In this document: positions 14,001 through 29,000 of the stretch, one piece after another
Layout: each line of letters begins with the position of its first letter
How positions within the stretch are numbered: position 1 is the first letter of the stretch
DNA from: Strix aluco
Taxonomy: Eukaryota; Chordata; Aves; Strigiformes; Strigidae
DNA: 64,000 nt
Direction: 5' to 3'
Assembly: GCF_031877795.1 (NCBI RefSeq)
Contig: NC_133931.1
Coordinates: 136,872,621-136,936,620, forward strand
Position numbers and translations under genes: made by a program
Notes under the pieces: generated by a model
The model's input: the letters and a program-made list of their open reading frames with translations, nothing else
Told to the model about the DNA's origin: nothing
Database searches by the model: none

Positions 14001-17000
14001 AACACAGAAGCAATACCATGTATACTCAAGTTATTCCATTGTTGTGCAAACCATTTTAGTAATAATAAAGATTAAATTTTAGAAGGAAGCATATGTTTCT
14101 TTTTAAAAACTTAAGAACGGTTTTTAAGTGTCTGGTATAATATCAGAAACCAATAAATACGTAGTTTAGCATAAAGTAACAACTCATTGATTTGGTTTTA
14201 GAGGAGTCCACTTTGAAAGGACAAATGTCAGACTCACATTGTCATCAATTGGTGCTGCAACACGGCAATGGTCAGGATCTGAATAGGTCTTCTGGATCAA
14301 AGGAGGCACCTACAATGAAAAAAGGTAATGTTTATGAAGTAAAAAATACTTTAGAATACCAATAGATCAGATCAATTTTCATAATCAATTTGGTTATGAA
14401 AATGAAAACCAAATATTTGGTCAAGTCAGTTGCATGCTACTGCAGACAAACACACAGTAGTCCTTTCACCTTTCAACAAATCAAGCCTGTAGGTATTCTC
14501 CTACAGCTATCAAAGTTATCAACACCTTTAAGGTAATCCACATGTATTTGCTCAAGTGCCTAATGTTTGAACTGCAAAACACCTCTTGATCTTAAAAACA
14601 CCTCTGGGTCTTAAGTCCTGCCCAGTCACGGACTTCCCTGAGAATATAAACTGCACATACATTGTTAGTCACACACCAGGGAAATCACCAGCAATGACAA
14701 AGTTCAGAGCCAATCATTTTATCTCACAAGTAATGAAAAAAACCAAACAAAACCCCTCTGCCCCTTTCATGGTTTAAGGGTTAACTCATCTTGGTTGCTG
14801 CTCTATATCTGCCACATATAACTGTTTTGGTAACACAAAACAGAACAATCCCTGATCACAGACCTTACAGCTACACACACACAGAGGAGGGCAAGGGAAA
14901 GGAAGGTAAAATGGACATATCAGGAAGATTACTACTTTCATAAGACTTCTAGATAGCATGCCCTGCTACCATTCCTCACCTCCAAGGTATTACATTTTAG
15001 GAATAGAAGAGATGAGGAAAGATGGCAGGAAAGACAGAAAGAAAATGTAATTAAAAACAGAATTCAGCAAGGAATAAGCAGAAGAGAAGCTATCTCCTTA
15101 TTCTAAGTTTCATAATATATGGGGGTTTTTTTCCCCTAGTGAAAGCAGCAGATGCAGCAAACTATCTTTATGAGAATGGGTGGTAAAAAAATAAGAAAAT
15201 CAGTGACTCATTCTTCAAGTGGCTGCACTGAATTAAGTGAAGAAGGACTGCTGTAACAGACTGTAGATGCCATCTTAATGTGTTACTTAATAGCACAGGT
15301 AACTCCATGCTTGTGCTATAATGACCGCTGAACAGTTTTAAAAGGGTATAGCTATAAACCAGATTGCTTTCCTGTCTAATGACTTAACTCTTCATTATAG
15401 TATACAACATAAATTTAAGTGAGTTGATAGCTAATCTCCTATTAATTCAGTAGTATGCATTAACTGCCAAATATTTTCTTACCTTGAAAAATGATTGCTT
15501 TATGTCTTGTCCCAATCTCTCTGACATTTTACCCATGTTGTCTGACATTTTAGTCATTCCCTCTGCCAGGCTGTCAGGGAGAGACTTGACTGCATTTGAT
15601 ACATTTCTCATAGAGTTACGCAGTGGGTTTACAAATGTGTCCATCTGAAGGGGAAGATGTTTAACCAGAATTGTATAATCTATGAGGACACCAGTATGTT
15701 AATACACTATGAGAGGTATCACACTGTTCCAGAGGACAATAATATAAAGAAAAACTCAAATTGCTTAACTCCATTACAGAATGCAGAGTAAAGTTTTAGC
15801 TTCGCTTTCATTTATATTTCTCATTCCTTACAGCCCTACTGTAACTATTTACATCTTTCAGCAGATCTTTTTTCTGAGTCATTTCCATTTCCCATCTCTC
15901 AAATTTGCTTAGCTTGAATTTATTTTCCTTTTCTTCTCCATTCAATGCCATTTCTCCCTTCCAAGCTTCCTAATTCCAGATGTTTCACTTCTGCTTTCAA
16001 CTCTTCCATCTTTGAAATATGCCTCTTTTGAACAGCACTGGAGTAATATGCTTTAATATCAAGGCAAGTATAATTAAAAACATAAAATAGTTCCATAGGA
16101 ATTGTAACAATTTTTCTTTCAGTGTATACTCTAAATTCAGTCCAAACAAAGGCACAAACACTAGTGTGATGCCCACGAAGCACCTGATAAGCTGGAAATC
16201 AAATCTTACACCTTGAAGAAATATTTAACTGTTTCACTGCTAAATATTTAAGGAACATAGGCAGAACAACAATACAGTTGAAGATGCTTTTTATATCAAA
16301 ATCACTAGAAGTTTAGAAATAGCTATATTTGCAAAGCAGATGCCCACACAAACTGGTCAACTGAACAATCACTTGTCTGAAGAGAGTTCTGGTGGCTTAA
16401 AAAGGATGCACAGCTCAGAGCTCAATTTGACCAATGACTGGTTACAACGGCTAAATACGTAACAGCTGCTTTTGAAGGAAAATGCATTTCATCTTTTGGG
16501 CTGAAGAGTGGAGAGCATGGTAACAGTAGCAAATACAGAGTAAAGAACTGAAAAAAGAAATTAGCAGGAATGAGACTACAAAAAAAAAAATCACAGATGT
16601 CTGACAGAAAGTAACTTTCAATGAACACACTTTTCAAGTAGTCTTGGTGCAATACACTGTCTGATTTCAAAATTTGATTTCCTTGTCATACAAATAAATG
16701 TACCCGTTATAAAAATGGTAAATTTTGGTTCTATATGTCCCCACATATTTTGCCACGCAAAGTATTAAAGCAACTCACTTGTAAGTTGTTTTGAAAGTGC
16801 TACATAGCTGCTCAATATCAGTTCAACATCTCTGTTTAAGGAAATCATTGCACTAATGAACGCTCTAAAGTTCCACCGACAGTGCAAAATATTCTTACCT
16901 TCCGTGCAAAATCCCCCTTCCCTTTGCTGTATGCTTTATTCTCCAGGAAGTCATACACATAATGGGCTAAAGCTGGAGAAGCCTTCATCATTTCAGGATT

Positions 17001-20000
17001 TAACAAGAGCTGAATAAAATAATTTTTAAAAGATGCTTTTTAATAAATAATGAAAAAGCCGTACCATTCAGCTGAGTAGAAGTTTACCATGCACAAAGAC
17101 ACTACATCTTGCAATGTATTTTCTCATTCATTCTCTCAATTTTATTCTAACATTACACTATTCTGAAGATGGAAACAACATACTTCTTGTTAATTCCCAT
17201 AATTTTGACTAGTATATTATAGCATCTCACAGAAAAATACGCAACTTTATGACCACTCAAATGGCTTCTAAAACTCCAAGAAAAAAAAAATAGCTGTGAC
17301 TGAAAAAAATACTGCTATTAAAAACGGGGCATATATCTCACAAAGGAAAAAGTATTAGTGCTCTAAAACAGAATAATCAGATTTCACCATGTTTTATTCA
17401 TCTTGATTTTTTATTGTTAACGTGTCTGTTGAGTTGCTCAACATATTTTAGTGATAAATGACCCGAAAGTCCCTTGAAGTAGGACAACTGAATTCCTTTA
17501 GTTGGGTTGATACAGGCCATATCTGAGTGGAGCAGCTGTGTGGTTGTGCTACACCGCTGGAGCAGGTGCCACACCAATCCTTATGCAACAGCACAAGAGA
17601 AAGTAACCACAAACATGAGTGTGACAGAAGAAAATTAAGTGGCATAGAGCTCAAAACCAACACAGCAGGAACCTCACCAGACCAGAGGATCTGGGACAGA
17701 ACCAGCTGAGAATAAACCAAAACAGCAAAGAAAAGGCAAATTTATTAGATAATAGAAAGTTCTTATGGTATACTATTTAGGACTATATACCACCTAGAAC
17801 AACTTTTTTTTTCCTGCTATCATGATCACAAATTTCTGCCTCAGAAAAAGGAATTGCAACCTAGAACACAATCAGAAAAACCTAACAACTTACCTGCAAA
17901 TATGCATTTAAATCTTTTTTCCTCTTTTCCAGAAATTCTCTGTCCATATTGTTAAATGTCTTTTTGCCAGGAAGCTTCAGTATATTTGCAAGGTTTTCAA
18001 ACTAGAAAAAAGAAAATATTTTTTTGTTCTGTTTTCAAGAGAGTTTCAAATCACCATATAAGCTCAGAAATAATACTCATTATATTCAACTATTGTCATC
18101 TACCATGTAATACCTGACAAATAATTTCTGCATCAAGCTCAGAACTCAGATTCCTTGGAGAAACCAAAATGAAAGGTAGGCTGTCAAGAACAAATGCACG
18201 AAAATTTGCATGAGACTGTCAAGAGCAAAATTTAATTTCTGAACACACACGTGATACTCACTTTCGAATACAGACTAATAGAGTGTGCAAATTATTCCTG
18301 TCATCGCACAGCTCAAAAAGGTTTAGGCTCAAGATCTATGATTATTATTTGTGTGAACATTAGTAGGGTTATAAGACTACAGCAAGAGAACTTGCAAATC
18401 TTTCTAAAACATCTACCCTTTCCTCTCCTGATCAAACCTACTGCGGAAATGATACTTGTCAGAAACAACGTAATGAAAAACCAGTATTTTAAATATAAAT
18501 ACTATTTGAAGTAGTTATCTATTACATTACTGACTAAAGAAACTGCTGTGAATCTATTCCGTACTTTAAGGAAAAAAGTGCATACAGGTACTATGCACAG
18601 CTAACTTGAATTCCATTTTGGATCAAGTACCTATTTTCTCTGAAAAAGATAAACAATAATCTCTGCCCTTCCTATTAATTTTAAATAAAAGATTCTAATT
18701 TTTACTCTTAACATGTCAATAAAAAGGTCTCAGACAAGCACACATGAAGGATGCTCAGTGTATCAGTGACATTCCTGTGCCCATAAACTCTGTAGGAATG
18801 TCTACTTTATTGTCAAAGCAAAATTGTTGAGAGTTTCTGAGATGCTACAATGAAGCACAACAATTGCTTTACTTTTTGCAGTCTTAATGTTGGAGGATAA
18901 TGTTTCCATCTTCTGCAAATTCAAGAACTCAGATTTAGCAATAAGAAATTTCTGAGCTTTCATATTTTGAAAATTTCTGCTTCTGCCATTTTTTTCTAGT
19001 CATTTACTGGTAGGTCAGTTTTAAATGACTGCCCCGTATCAGCAGAATATTAACTCACCATAAGGTCAGGGAAGCTATACCTGTTTCAACAGGTCAGGGA
19101 TTCTTCAAATCAGTGAATTAATTTAAAAAAAATCCATTTGAAGAAGAGTTCAAAAATTGGTATTTCAAATTTAATGACAGCTCACTAAGATAATCAGAAA
19201 TTCACAGGAAAGTCAAAATTTGTTTATAATTAACCCAAATATTCAACACAATGTTTGCTTTTCTAATAGAGCCTTTACCATTTTTATTACTGTTGTGACT
19301 TTACAATGCTAACCTACTTGCACAGAATTTATTCTTTAGGCCCCTCTATTAATAACAGGGTAAAGGGATGTAATCCAACACTTCTGACTAGTTCAAAGGT
19401 TACGCAGTCAAATCTGACTTCTCCAAAGGCTTGGGTTTAAAAGTGTTTCACCCTCCTCTTTTAAAAGCACTGCGTTTTCGACACTTTTTCACGTCAGCAG
19501 GTTCTACTTTGTACCAGCTGGTGAATTACAAGTCTCTATTTTTTCTTCTTTCATTTTAGGAGGTTTAAAAGTCTGAGAACACAAGAACAGCAATAAAAGG
19601 CAGATTGTCTAGCAATACACTGAACTGGCAACAGCTGTCCCTTCTGAGACCCCACCGATCCTTAACATTTCACTTAAAACCGAAATACCCATTTCCCAAG
19701 CTCAGTTTTTATTTCTTAATCTCTGTAACAAATGTAACAAATGAAATATGCCACTGTTTGAGACCAATAGCACTTCCATACAAACATTTTAAAGTAAAAT
19801 TAAGCAAAGGGGAGGGTGGCGGGAAAAGCTTTCTAAGTTCCATTTCCTTTTGTTAGAGCAATTATATAGCCATCAGATACCAAACTATATAAATGTGCAC
19901 CTGTAAACTGCTCAGTACAAATAATGTATAAATGGTTAAAAAAGTACACTTTAATGGAAAATAATGTAGTGTTGTATCTGCGTATCTTAAGTCACTTTGA

Positions 20001-23000
20001 GAAAGCCAATGCTCATGCCATATCATCACACAGAAAAAGCACTTTTCAAAGAAACCTTAGAATATTTTTGTGAGATTAATTACCTGTTCAGTGATCCTCA
20101 TGTGGAAGTCATGGAAGTCACTGTAGCGTCGATATGTCTTCCATGTCTCTTCACTGTTTGGACTTCGCCGATGGACTGTGATAGCATACAGGGCGTATGT
20201 CTTGCCATGGTCATTACACACTCCTGCCACAGCATATGGGTCATAGTCAGCATAGACTAGTAGTTTAAAAACAAAAATAAAAAAAGGAACAAACAGAAAG
20301 AAGGAAGACGAAAGGACACAAACGTGAAGTGAAGAAATGTCTGGAATGACAGACCTGAGAGACAAAAATGGACATGCAAACAGAAGAGTAACTCATCCCT
20401 TTATCCAAAACACTGTGTAGCTGATACCCTCCAGAAACTTATTATGTAAACTTAAATATAGCGACTAAGGAGCCTTAAAGTTAGACAAGTTTCACAGACA
20501 TTCAAAAGAAAAAAAGAATAAGAAAAGACTTCAACTTAAGAACAGTGAGTAAATATCGTAAGAAAAATTTAACCTAAAGAACTCAAGATATGAGTGGAAG
20601 ACAACTGTGAAACCAGAAGAAATTCCAGTCTGCAAAGTACTCTAACCATATTGCAAAAGTTTGTCCATCTAGAAATCTGTAAATACAAAAGGCAGTGCTA
20701 GCAAGCTGTAAGCATTGTTTTGTTATTAACATCTGCAGTTTGTCAGTAACTATAAGATAAAAAATATCACCCACACTATTTAAGTCAACAGAAACTATGT
20801 ATACACACACGTGTATGTATTCTGTATGTGTGTGTACATATATATAATATACTCTCTGTGTGTACACACACATTTCATGAAGTCAATTTATAAATGGAAG
20901 GAACACATATGGAAGATAACATAATTACCTTAAATAGAAAAACCCCCATTTTTGTTCTCCACTGAATATTTAAGTTATGTCATTATTTTCCAAATTATTT
21001 TTCAACACAAGACAAGGTGAATTCTCAAAGATTATGAAGGGATCTTGTATACACCCCACAAGCACAGTAAGGGGTAGTAATCGGCAGAAGAAAGGAGCCT
21101 GTACACAGATACAAGATGCACCTACTGACTGTAACATCCAGAAAGAAGTGACTTGTATTTCTTGTTCAAACATGAGGTGAAGAGGAAGATGATGTCCATT
21201 TTAATCTTACAATATGAACGTGTATATATCCCCTGGTTCAACTGGAGTATTATGGATTCACAGAGTCAAGCTGACAGTTATCAATACACGCTAATATCAA
21301 GATTATAAACTTAAAAGGTAAGAATCACAAATTATGTTATCTTAGATCAAAACAATGAAAATTCTAAGTTCAATTCAGAAAAAAGTATCACATGCCATTT
21401 TAACAAAAAAGCAAAATTGTGATTCTTAACTTTTAAATTTTTCCCCTTCTCTGAGAACTGACTATATGAGACTTGGATTGCACCATGCTCTCCTACTGGA
21501 TTGCAGTAACAGAGTTTTTAATTAAAATGTCAAGTAGTTGAATTCTTGCTCACAGCTCATGTGTCTGCTATACAAATGCATAGATTTAGAAGTCTATTGC
21601 ATAGTAAAATCTACCAAAAAGAGTATCTGAAGATCAATTCATAATTTAATTACCCAGTGCAATCTCATCTAACTAGAATATTTGCAAATAATATTTGAGA
21701 AGTTTTGTTACTTACTTTCACACAATAAAAATTTTAAATTTATCAACAGGCAAACTTTTTTTAAAAGATAACCCAAAAAAGCCACCACTGTAAAGACTGA
21801 AGTCACTACCTTTAATTAAGCTAAGTTAGTAAGGAAGCACAAAACATAGGGGAAAATATTGTAGTAAGAGAAGTAAACAGTCAAGAATTAGAATTGTGTA
21901 ACTAAAGAGATGGCTTTCAGAATTTGTTCTTTAAATAATTGTTAAAATAAATGCTACTCAACATTTAAGTTTAATGAATGATTTTCCAGAGAGAGAAAAA
22001 GTAATAATACCATAAACAACAAAAATTAAATCACATTTTAAGTACAGATATATAGTCTACGAGCTACAGCACCAATTCTGTACGGATTTCCACTACAAGG
22101 ACTTCATGGGAAATATGAATTAAAATGTTTTATGAGGTCAAAAAAAATACGAAAGTACTAGGATTTCAATGGCCTGTAATATTAAAAATTCAAAATAAAT
22201 GGTGAAAAACAAGTAAGCAGCCATCATAACAGATTGACTTACCAGTATCCGAGATGTATGCATGGAGTTGAACTGTCTCATCAGAAGGGACATTTGAAAG
22301 GTCATCTAAGGACTGCAGGGCGGGGGAGAGAGGGGAGAAGGAAGAAATGGGGAAGAGAGACTAAGATCACAGATACATCTGAGAGATTCTTTTTGATTTA
22401 TCTACTTCACTTTCAAACTTTCAGTTCACTACAGTAGTACAATAGCTTAATGCACTGTAACAATGCAAATAAGTGTTTGTAATGATTACTAAAGCCTTTC
22501 TTTTACAGAGTGTAGAGCCCTTCATTTCCCCTACCAGTTTCACATAATTTTGTAATCACTAACATATTTGCTGCTTTAATTTTATATCTCAACTCTAATA
22601 GAAGTACAGCTACAAATAGTCTTTTACTGTGCATTTTAAATAAACAAAAAAACCCCAAACAACTGTGGATACAGATGTTGTGTAACAGATCTTTTGGGTT
22701 TATCTTTATACCATCCTGTTTCCTTTCAACTGATTTAAAGCACTACACGAAAGTTACAGGGCAGTAAAACCTGAATAATTTCTCTGCTGTATAAAAGAAA
22801 CAGCAAGCACTTTTCTCAGAAATGTTTTCTGTCAAAAAATGAACAGATACATCCTCAGCTGGCTGATGCCCTGTCCCCCTGTTCAATAATTATCGGGATT
22901 AAAACAAGCTTTTAGAGAAGCTTTGCTACTATTCAAAATTAATACGTCTGACTACTAGGACGTAACATAATAAAGCTTTGTAAGATTGTTGGATGAAAAA

Positions 23001-26000
23001 CTTGGATATACAACTGAAAGAAATAGAGGATGGGCCACTACACGTGTGATCCTAATATTAAATTACCCGGTTACAAAAAAGGATGGAACTACTTAAGTAG
23101 AACTCATAGGCACTGAGATCCCAGCTACTTTACATATTTTTACCCCCAAATTCCAAAATTCTTCAAAGATAAACATACAGAATAAATATGCAGCTATAGG
23201 CTATCTTTTATAATTTAACCAAGCCAGTTTAATAGTGAGTTGCCATAAAAAGTTACCTAGAACAGGACCTACTAGGTAGCAGTGCCATACCTGTGTCAAA
23301 CTAAAACCTCAATATACATCAATCAAGTTTCTAAACTCCCGTTTTCTTAAACATAAACCAATCTTATGTTATTACCATCAAAATACAGGTTGGACTTGAA
23401 AACGTAAATTATTTAAAGACTCTGCTCTTGCCCCTTCATCTGAACCTTTATCGTCTCCATGATATCCCAACATAATACTCCACTCCTTCCTTCTCAAGCT
23501 CTCTAGAGGGAATGGCTCTTCTCTGTCTCAACCACCTTAGTCTCTGCCTAAATATCCACTATGGAAGCCAAGGGAAATAGTATTTCTGTTATAAAGTCTA
23601 GATACTGAATAAATGGCATCATTAAAAAGGTCTGAACACATTAACTATGCTTTAACATGTAAGAAGTCTCCTAAAAATCTTATGATACAGCTTGCAGACT
23701 TACAGTACAAAAGTCCCAGATTGAAAAAAAAATAGAATTTTCCGTCTGGGAAATCTGTTTTGCCACTGCATGCTACAGTGCTAAAAGTTCATGTCTGTTC
23801 AATGGTAGAACAGATGAATTCATGTAAAAATATTCTGAGAGCAGACGACATCTTTACCTCAAGAGTTTCCTAATCTATAAATTACTAGATGCTGGACAGT
23901 ATCACTGTAAAGTATGACCATAGGTGGACTGTTCCTATAATCTTCACTAGACACTTGCTTTTGTCATTGTTGGATATAGGGCTAGACTTTCTATGACCTA
24001 ATCCATCCTTAAGCAAGTCACCACTGGACAGCAATAACCCTGTAAAGTGTCCTCTATACTGCAGTGTCCAAATTTAGGAGCAGGATATCACCTGAGACTG
24101 ATGTACGGCAGCCATTTGTGGTAGCTTGGATAAGTGCATGATACTCAGAGCTCTGGGATTTTATTATCATTAAGATGGAAAGGATGTTATTAAAGACGAC
24201 AAGTACCAGTCAACTACTCTAGCAATTTGTTTGCTATGAAATACTGACATTAAGGTGCTGTCAGACTTTTTAAAAGACATCATTATTTCTTGTTTTCCTC
24301 CCTCCCTCCATTGCCACTCTTGACAGTTCAGTTTTCTTCTTGATAACTGAATGGGGTTCATGCTGACATATACTAATGACTGCCAGAAGTTCAACTCAGC
24401 CATTTCTGCCGCCACTCAAGGTCTTGGATATGTAACACCTGTGTAACTCCTTCTGTTTACTCAATGCAGAAGTAATACATAAAGCTCACATTATGGATCC
24501 ATTTAGATGAAATCTGCAAGTCTATAAATATTCACAATAGTTTTATACCCCCAAAATATGCCCTAGTGGTTTAATATAGTAGATTAACATGTCAAATTAA
24601 AAGGCAGAAATTAAGAAGATACTTTTGTAAAATAACTTTTCCTGAAAACAGTTTTGAGCCTCTCTTCCAAGTCTTAAAATATATTTTTACAGCGGAAGTA
24701 TAAACTGCAGGTGATGTATTTTGTAATAGAAGCCTTAGGATACACTCAACTCCTGTGTCAAGGCACTATACAGCAACAATTAATACAAGTAAATGAAATG
24801 GCTGAGAGTTGAACAGATAACAGAAGAGACAGCTTGTATTATGACCTTGTATGTTTGACATTAGGTATATTCACAAGAACATAATTAAAAAGCAAAAATA
24901 TCACACCACAACCCAATCTTATTTAATACATTGTCATTAGCTAAAGTAGAGAAATTCCCTGACCTTTGAAGTAACCTTTCCAAGGTCTATTTTCCTTCAT
25001 GTAACTGACTAACACAAGGGAGCTAAACTATGTGTACAGAAATTTACTCTTGACATGGAATTCAGCCAGGAAAAACTAATCTACCAGTATTCAAACACCT
25101 GTAAAAGCACTGAAAACCCCAAACAATATGGACTACAGAAAGTAAAAGTTCTTCTGCATAAATAGAGCTTCATTACACATTTCTGCTAGAATGTTCTTCA
25201 CTTTTTATAGAAATAAGAAATGTAGTATTCTGCAAATACCCTTTTCACAACAAAAACAAAATCAAGACTTTGAATTGTCCCACACAAATATCTATTTGTA
25301 TTGTAACAGTGCTTGATAAAGGCATTAAGACTTGCTAAGCTTAGTTTGGAAGCACCACATGAAACTAAGCAGCAGATAACCACTAGGCAGATAAGCCACT
25401 GCAATGACCAATCCCCATCCATAAAATACCATTCTGATAGGTCAGAACATTCTTGGGAAAAGTACCTGAGACATTTGAAAGATCTTTTTAAGAGATCAGT
25501 CAATTAAAAGAATCTCTTGTGAAATGTTACCAGGATATTTATAAAATATATGGCTACGTTAAGTTTTCCTTCTGCATCTAACAAGAGCTTGCGTAAACTG
25601 TATCAGCTGACCACCTCCCCTTTTCTTCATATTTCAAAATGTAAACCAAAAGGACAATAGGAAAAAAAAATAAATCTTAGCTTCAAAAAAACCCAAACAA
25701 ACCAACTATACAAACAAACAATGCCCAGAGAAACATGTTTACGTTTATGTTAAATGTATTCCTTTATAAAATAAACTCTACTCCTCTGCATGCAAGCATG
25801 ATCTAACCAATGCACTGGAACTTCTAAGGAGCTACAGCATCTTCCAAGAATGAATTACAAGGGCCTATGAATCACATAAGCCAGGAAATTGCATGCAGAT
25901 TGCAAACCTTTCTAAAACTGAAAGATTTGGAAAAATACTCTCATATGCCCAACTGAACCTTGCATACCTTGTAGCTCAGATACACATAGTCTGAGGAAAC

Positions 26001-29000
26001 AAGCAAGAGGGAGGGGAGGAAGTACATCAACAATTTTATGATTTTTTCTTTTTAAATAACTGTGATTTGATTTTCAGTTTAAAACATTTTAAACCTAGTA
26101 AGATCTATGTGGGACAGGTTATTTGGAAAAAGTCTGGTAGATATACACAGTTCTCTTAATACTTATGCAACCACTAGTACAAGCAGAAGCATATTTCAAA
26201 TATTTAGGTACATTCATGTTACAAAGAAAAGGTTCTGACAAACTGACCCAATCAAGAATTTCTTAAAAAATACCAAAAATTGAACTTGAAACTGGTCAGA
26301 TTAGAAAACACTCATATTCTGAATAAACTCCAGATACTTTTATGTTTCCATATCAATACCTAACTCAAAAAAATCAACAACAACCCACCCATAAAAAAAT
26401 CAAATGCCTCATTTTATATGAAATTCTATTTGAATTTCAAGAGATTTCAGTTTCAAAGGATTTGTTTTCATCTATTATCACCTAACTCCAAATTTATGAC
26501 TACTTAAAAAAACAAACAGGGATAAGAGAAAGCATGTTTTACATAAACTAAATATAGATTATTAGTGTTTCTGTGAGAAACAACGCAAAATTTCATTAAA
26601 TACAGAGGAAAGTACAAAAGGAACAGTTTAATCTTGTAGATTAATTGATACCTTATATTTCAATTGACTCAATTTGATTCAAGAACTTTTTCAGAAATTA
26701 AACTGCAGTGAAGCAAAACCTCTAATGTATATCATTTGAACTGCTTTATAACACTTTCCCTACTGTTGGGGAGAAAAAAAAAAAATCATTTTTTAAAAAA
26801 ATCCAAGCACTTACCAGATTTATGCTGCCAGTAGGAGACCCATTAAAAGATTCTGGGAGCAGTTAGAAAGGGGAAAGTAAAAAACAGGTTAGAAAATTTT
26901 CTCCAATGTAGGGCCACACACAAGAAATAAAAATGCAAAGACAAAACATTTTGAAAAATCAGGGATAACTGTGGCATTGGGCAAAATGTTGCACCCAACT
27001 TCAAGCTTCCAATAAAGACACCTGAAGGAAAATGTATGTAAATTTATACAGCTATAGATATGAAATACATGCATTCCATTTTAAGGTTATATCACCACAT
27101 GAAATTGCTTCATTAAGGAGTCAGTTTAATAGGTAAAGAATTTCTATTAGATCTGTACTTCAGTTAAGGACAAGAATGATTTTAATTGCTTTAAAAAGCC
27201 ACATCTCCTATGTATTTTCAATTTCCATTTCTGGATGAAGAATATAGTTATATTAAAACAACCCAACATGTTGAAAAACCTCAAATATTTTTTTAATAAA
27301 AAAGAGAATGAAAGAGTCACATATTTATTTTAGTGACATACCCGTTACCAAGACTTCACCAAGAAAATTTACATGAGGTTAATAAAATTACTACAGAAAA
27401 AAAATATTTCACTCCTGAAACAATTTACAAATAAGCACAAGGAGGAAACATTAATTTAAAAATCTGAGATAATACAGAAACTTTTCTTATTTTTATTTTA
27501 AAACAAAAAAAGGATGGTCCCAGGAAGTCCCCCTTAGATATAGAGCTCACCTCCTTCACCATCATCTGATCCTCTGAAGCTAGGATCCTTCAGCATATCC
27601 AGCTCAGCTAACATACGCACATACAACACATTCTGTTTGAATGAAGGGTAGAATCTTTCATCTCGCAGCATCAATTCATACACCTTATTGAAATAAAAAT
27701 GCCAACCTTAGAAATACTTCTTAGATTTTTTAATTAACCAGACAAGCTTTCATAAATTCTACTTAACCAACTTGTACCACTGCATTCTATTATGTGTCTA
27801 TGGGTTTCCCTTAAAACCCTAATGAGTGTTTGGCAGATTTCAATTCAGACTTACTCTATACAGAAAAGTTATGAGAACTAATTGTGCTAGAAGTATAATA
27901 CAGTCTCAGAAAATATCTCTCTAGTTAGAGACACATGCATGTGTAGGAAGGAAAGTAGCACATTAACTGTAAATATTTCCTTCCTCTCCTCTTAACCCTT
28001 ACAATTGCACTATAAACATATTAGGTCTTTATCCATTTCACAACAGGTTATCTCTGAGTCCTTCTTTGTTGGTAAACTATAAACATAGACCTGCAAACAC
28101 TAAGGGAAAGAGGTGAGAAAAGGGAAAGGAAGGAAGGGAAGAAACCGTATACTACTTTCCTGAAAATTTCCAGTTCAGCCAATACAACCTTACCTCACAA
28201 AATTTTAACCACATATTATCAAGAGGTTACCTATATAGCCTGTACAGTGACAGTATATATACATATACACACATGTATCTATATGTAGTGGGAATGAATT
28301 CATAATGTTTGGATATTCATGTCAACTCTAGTACGTTTTAATGATGGTTTTCTTTTTCATGGAACACTTTGTACAAGTGCCATCATGTGGTAATAATGGA
28401 AAAAGATTTCATGCATATCTGAGGAAGTAAATTTCATTTCTAACACATGACAAATTCATGCTCTTCAGCAGAAATCACAAGACCCTTGTAACCTACTTTC
28501 AGCAATACAGATTTCACAAGCTGTTTTCATTATTTTTAAATGTGGGCCTTAAGTACCATAGAGTGATTCTAAGTTCTACAGCTCATATCACTAATTTTTA
28601 GTATGAATGAGAACATTAAGTTAATGACCTAAAATAAAAATCTCTCAGAGTACGTATATAATTTACTGCCAGAATATTAATCATTCACCTTTTTTTAAAG
28701 AAAAAATTATATAAATTAGACTTGAGTGATAAAGTCTACATATGCAGGTAGTAAACAGACTGTTTTATCTTCAGTACTTGCTACTTCTGAGTGCTACACT
28801 GTGCAGGCTTGCAGAAACAGAACAGTCAAATTAACTTCCGGAAAGAGATTATATAATTTAATATGGTAACGTGTTTACATCCACCTTTGAAAAAGGGCTA
28901 AAATTGCACCAAAATTGTACCACTTAGTTATTCTACGCAGGCACTTTTTTTAAATTGGTGCATAAACACAACTAATAATCCCATAACTCTAAATTGTGCT

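Larger units (their letters stand above)
14310..17893 (-). other. SNX13: SNX13 introns 19, 20 and 21
   Basis: Introns at 17010-17893, 15645-16898 and 14310-15482. The first holds a GC-richer stretch at about 17450-17715 without a recognised identity; a purine-rich tract lies at 14883-14915. Confidence 0.65.

Noticed and set aside
17448..17720. Open frames on both strands as a possible gene or exon
   Set aside because: No family resemblance and SNX13 phases are complete without it; reported only as an unexplained sequence block.
20057..20083. Extension of exon 18 reading VINLTKIF
   Set aside because: A good donor (ACAG/gtaatt) and the matching exon 19 show this is intron read-through.
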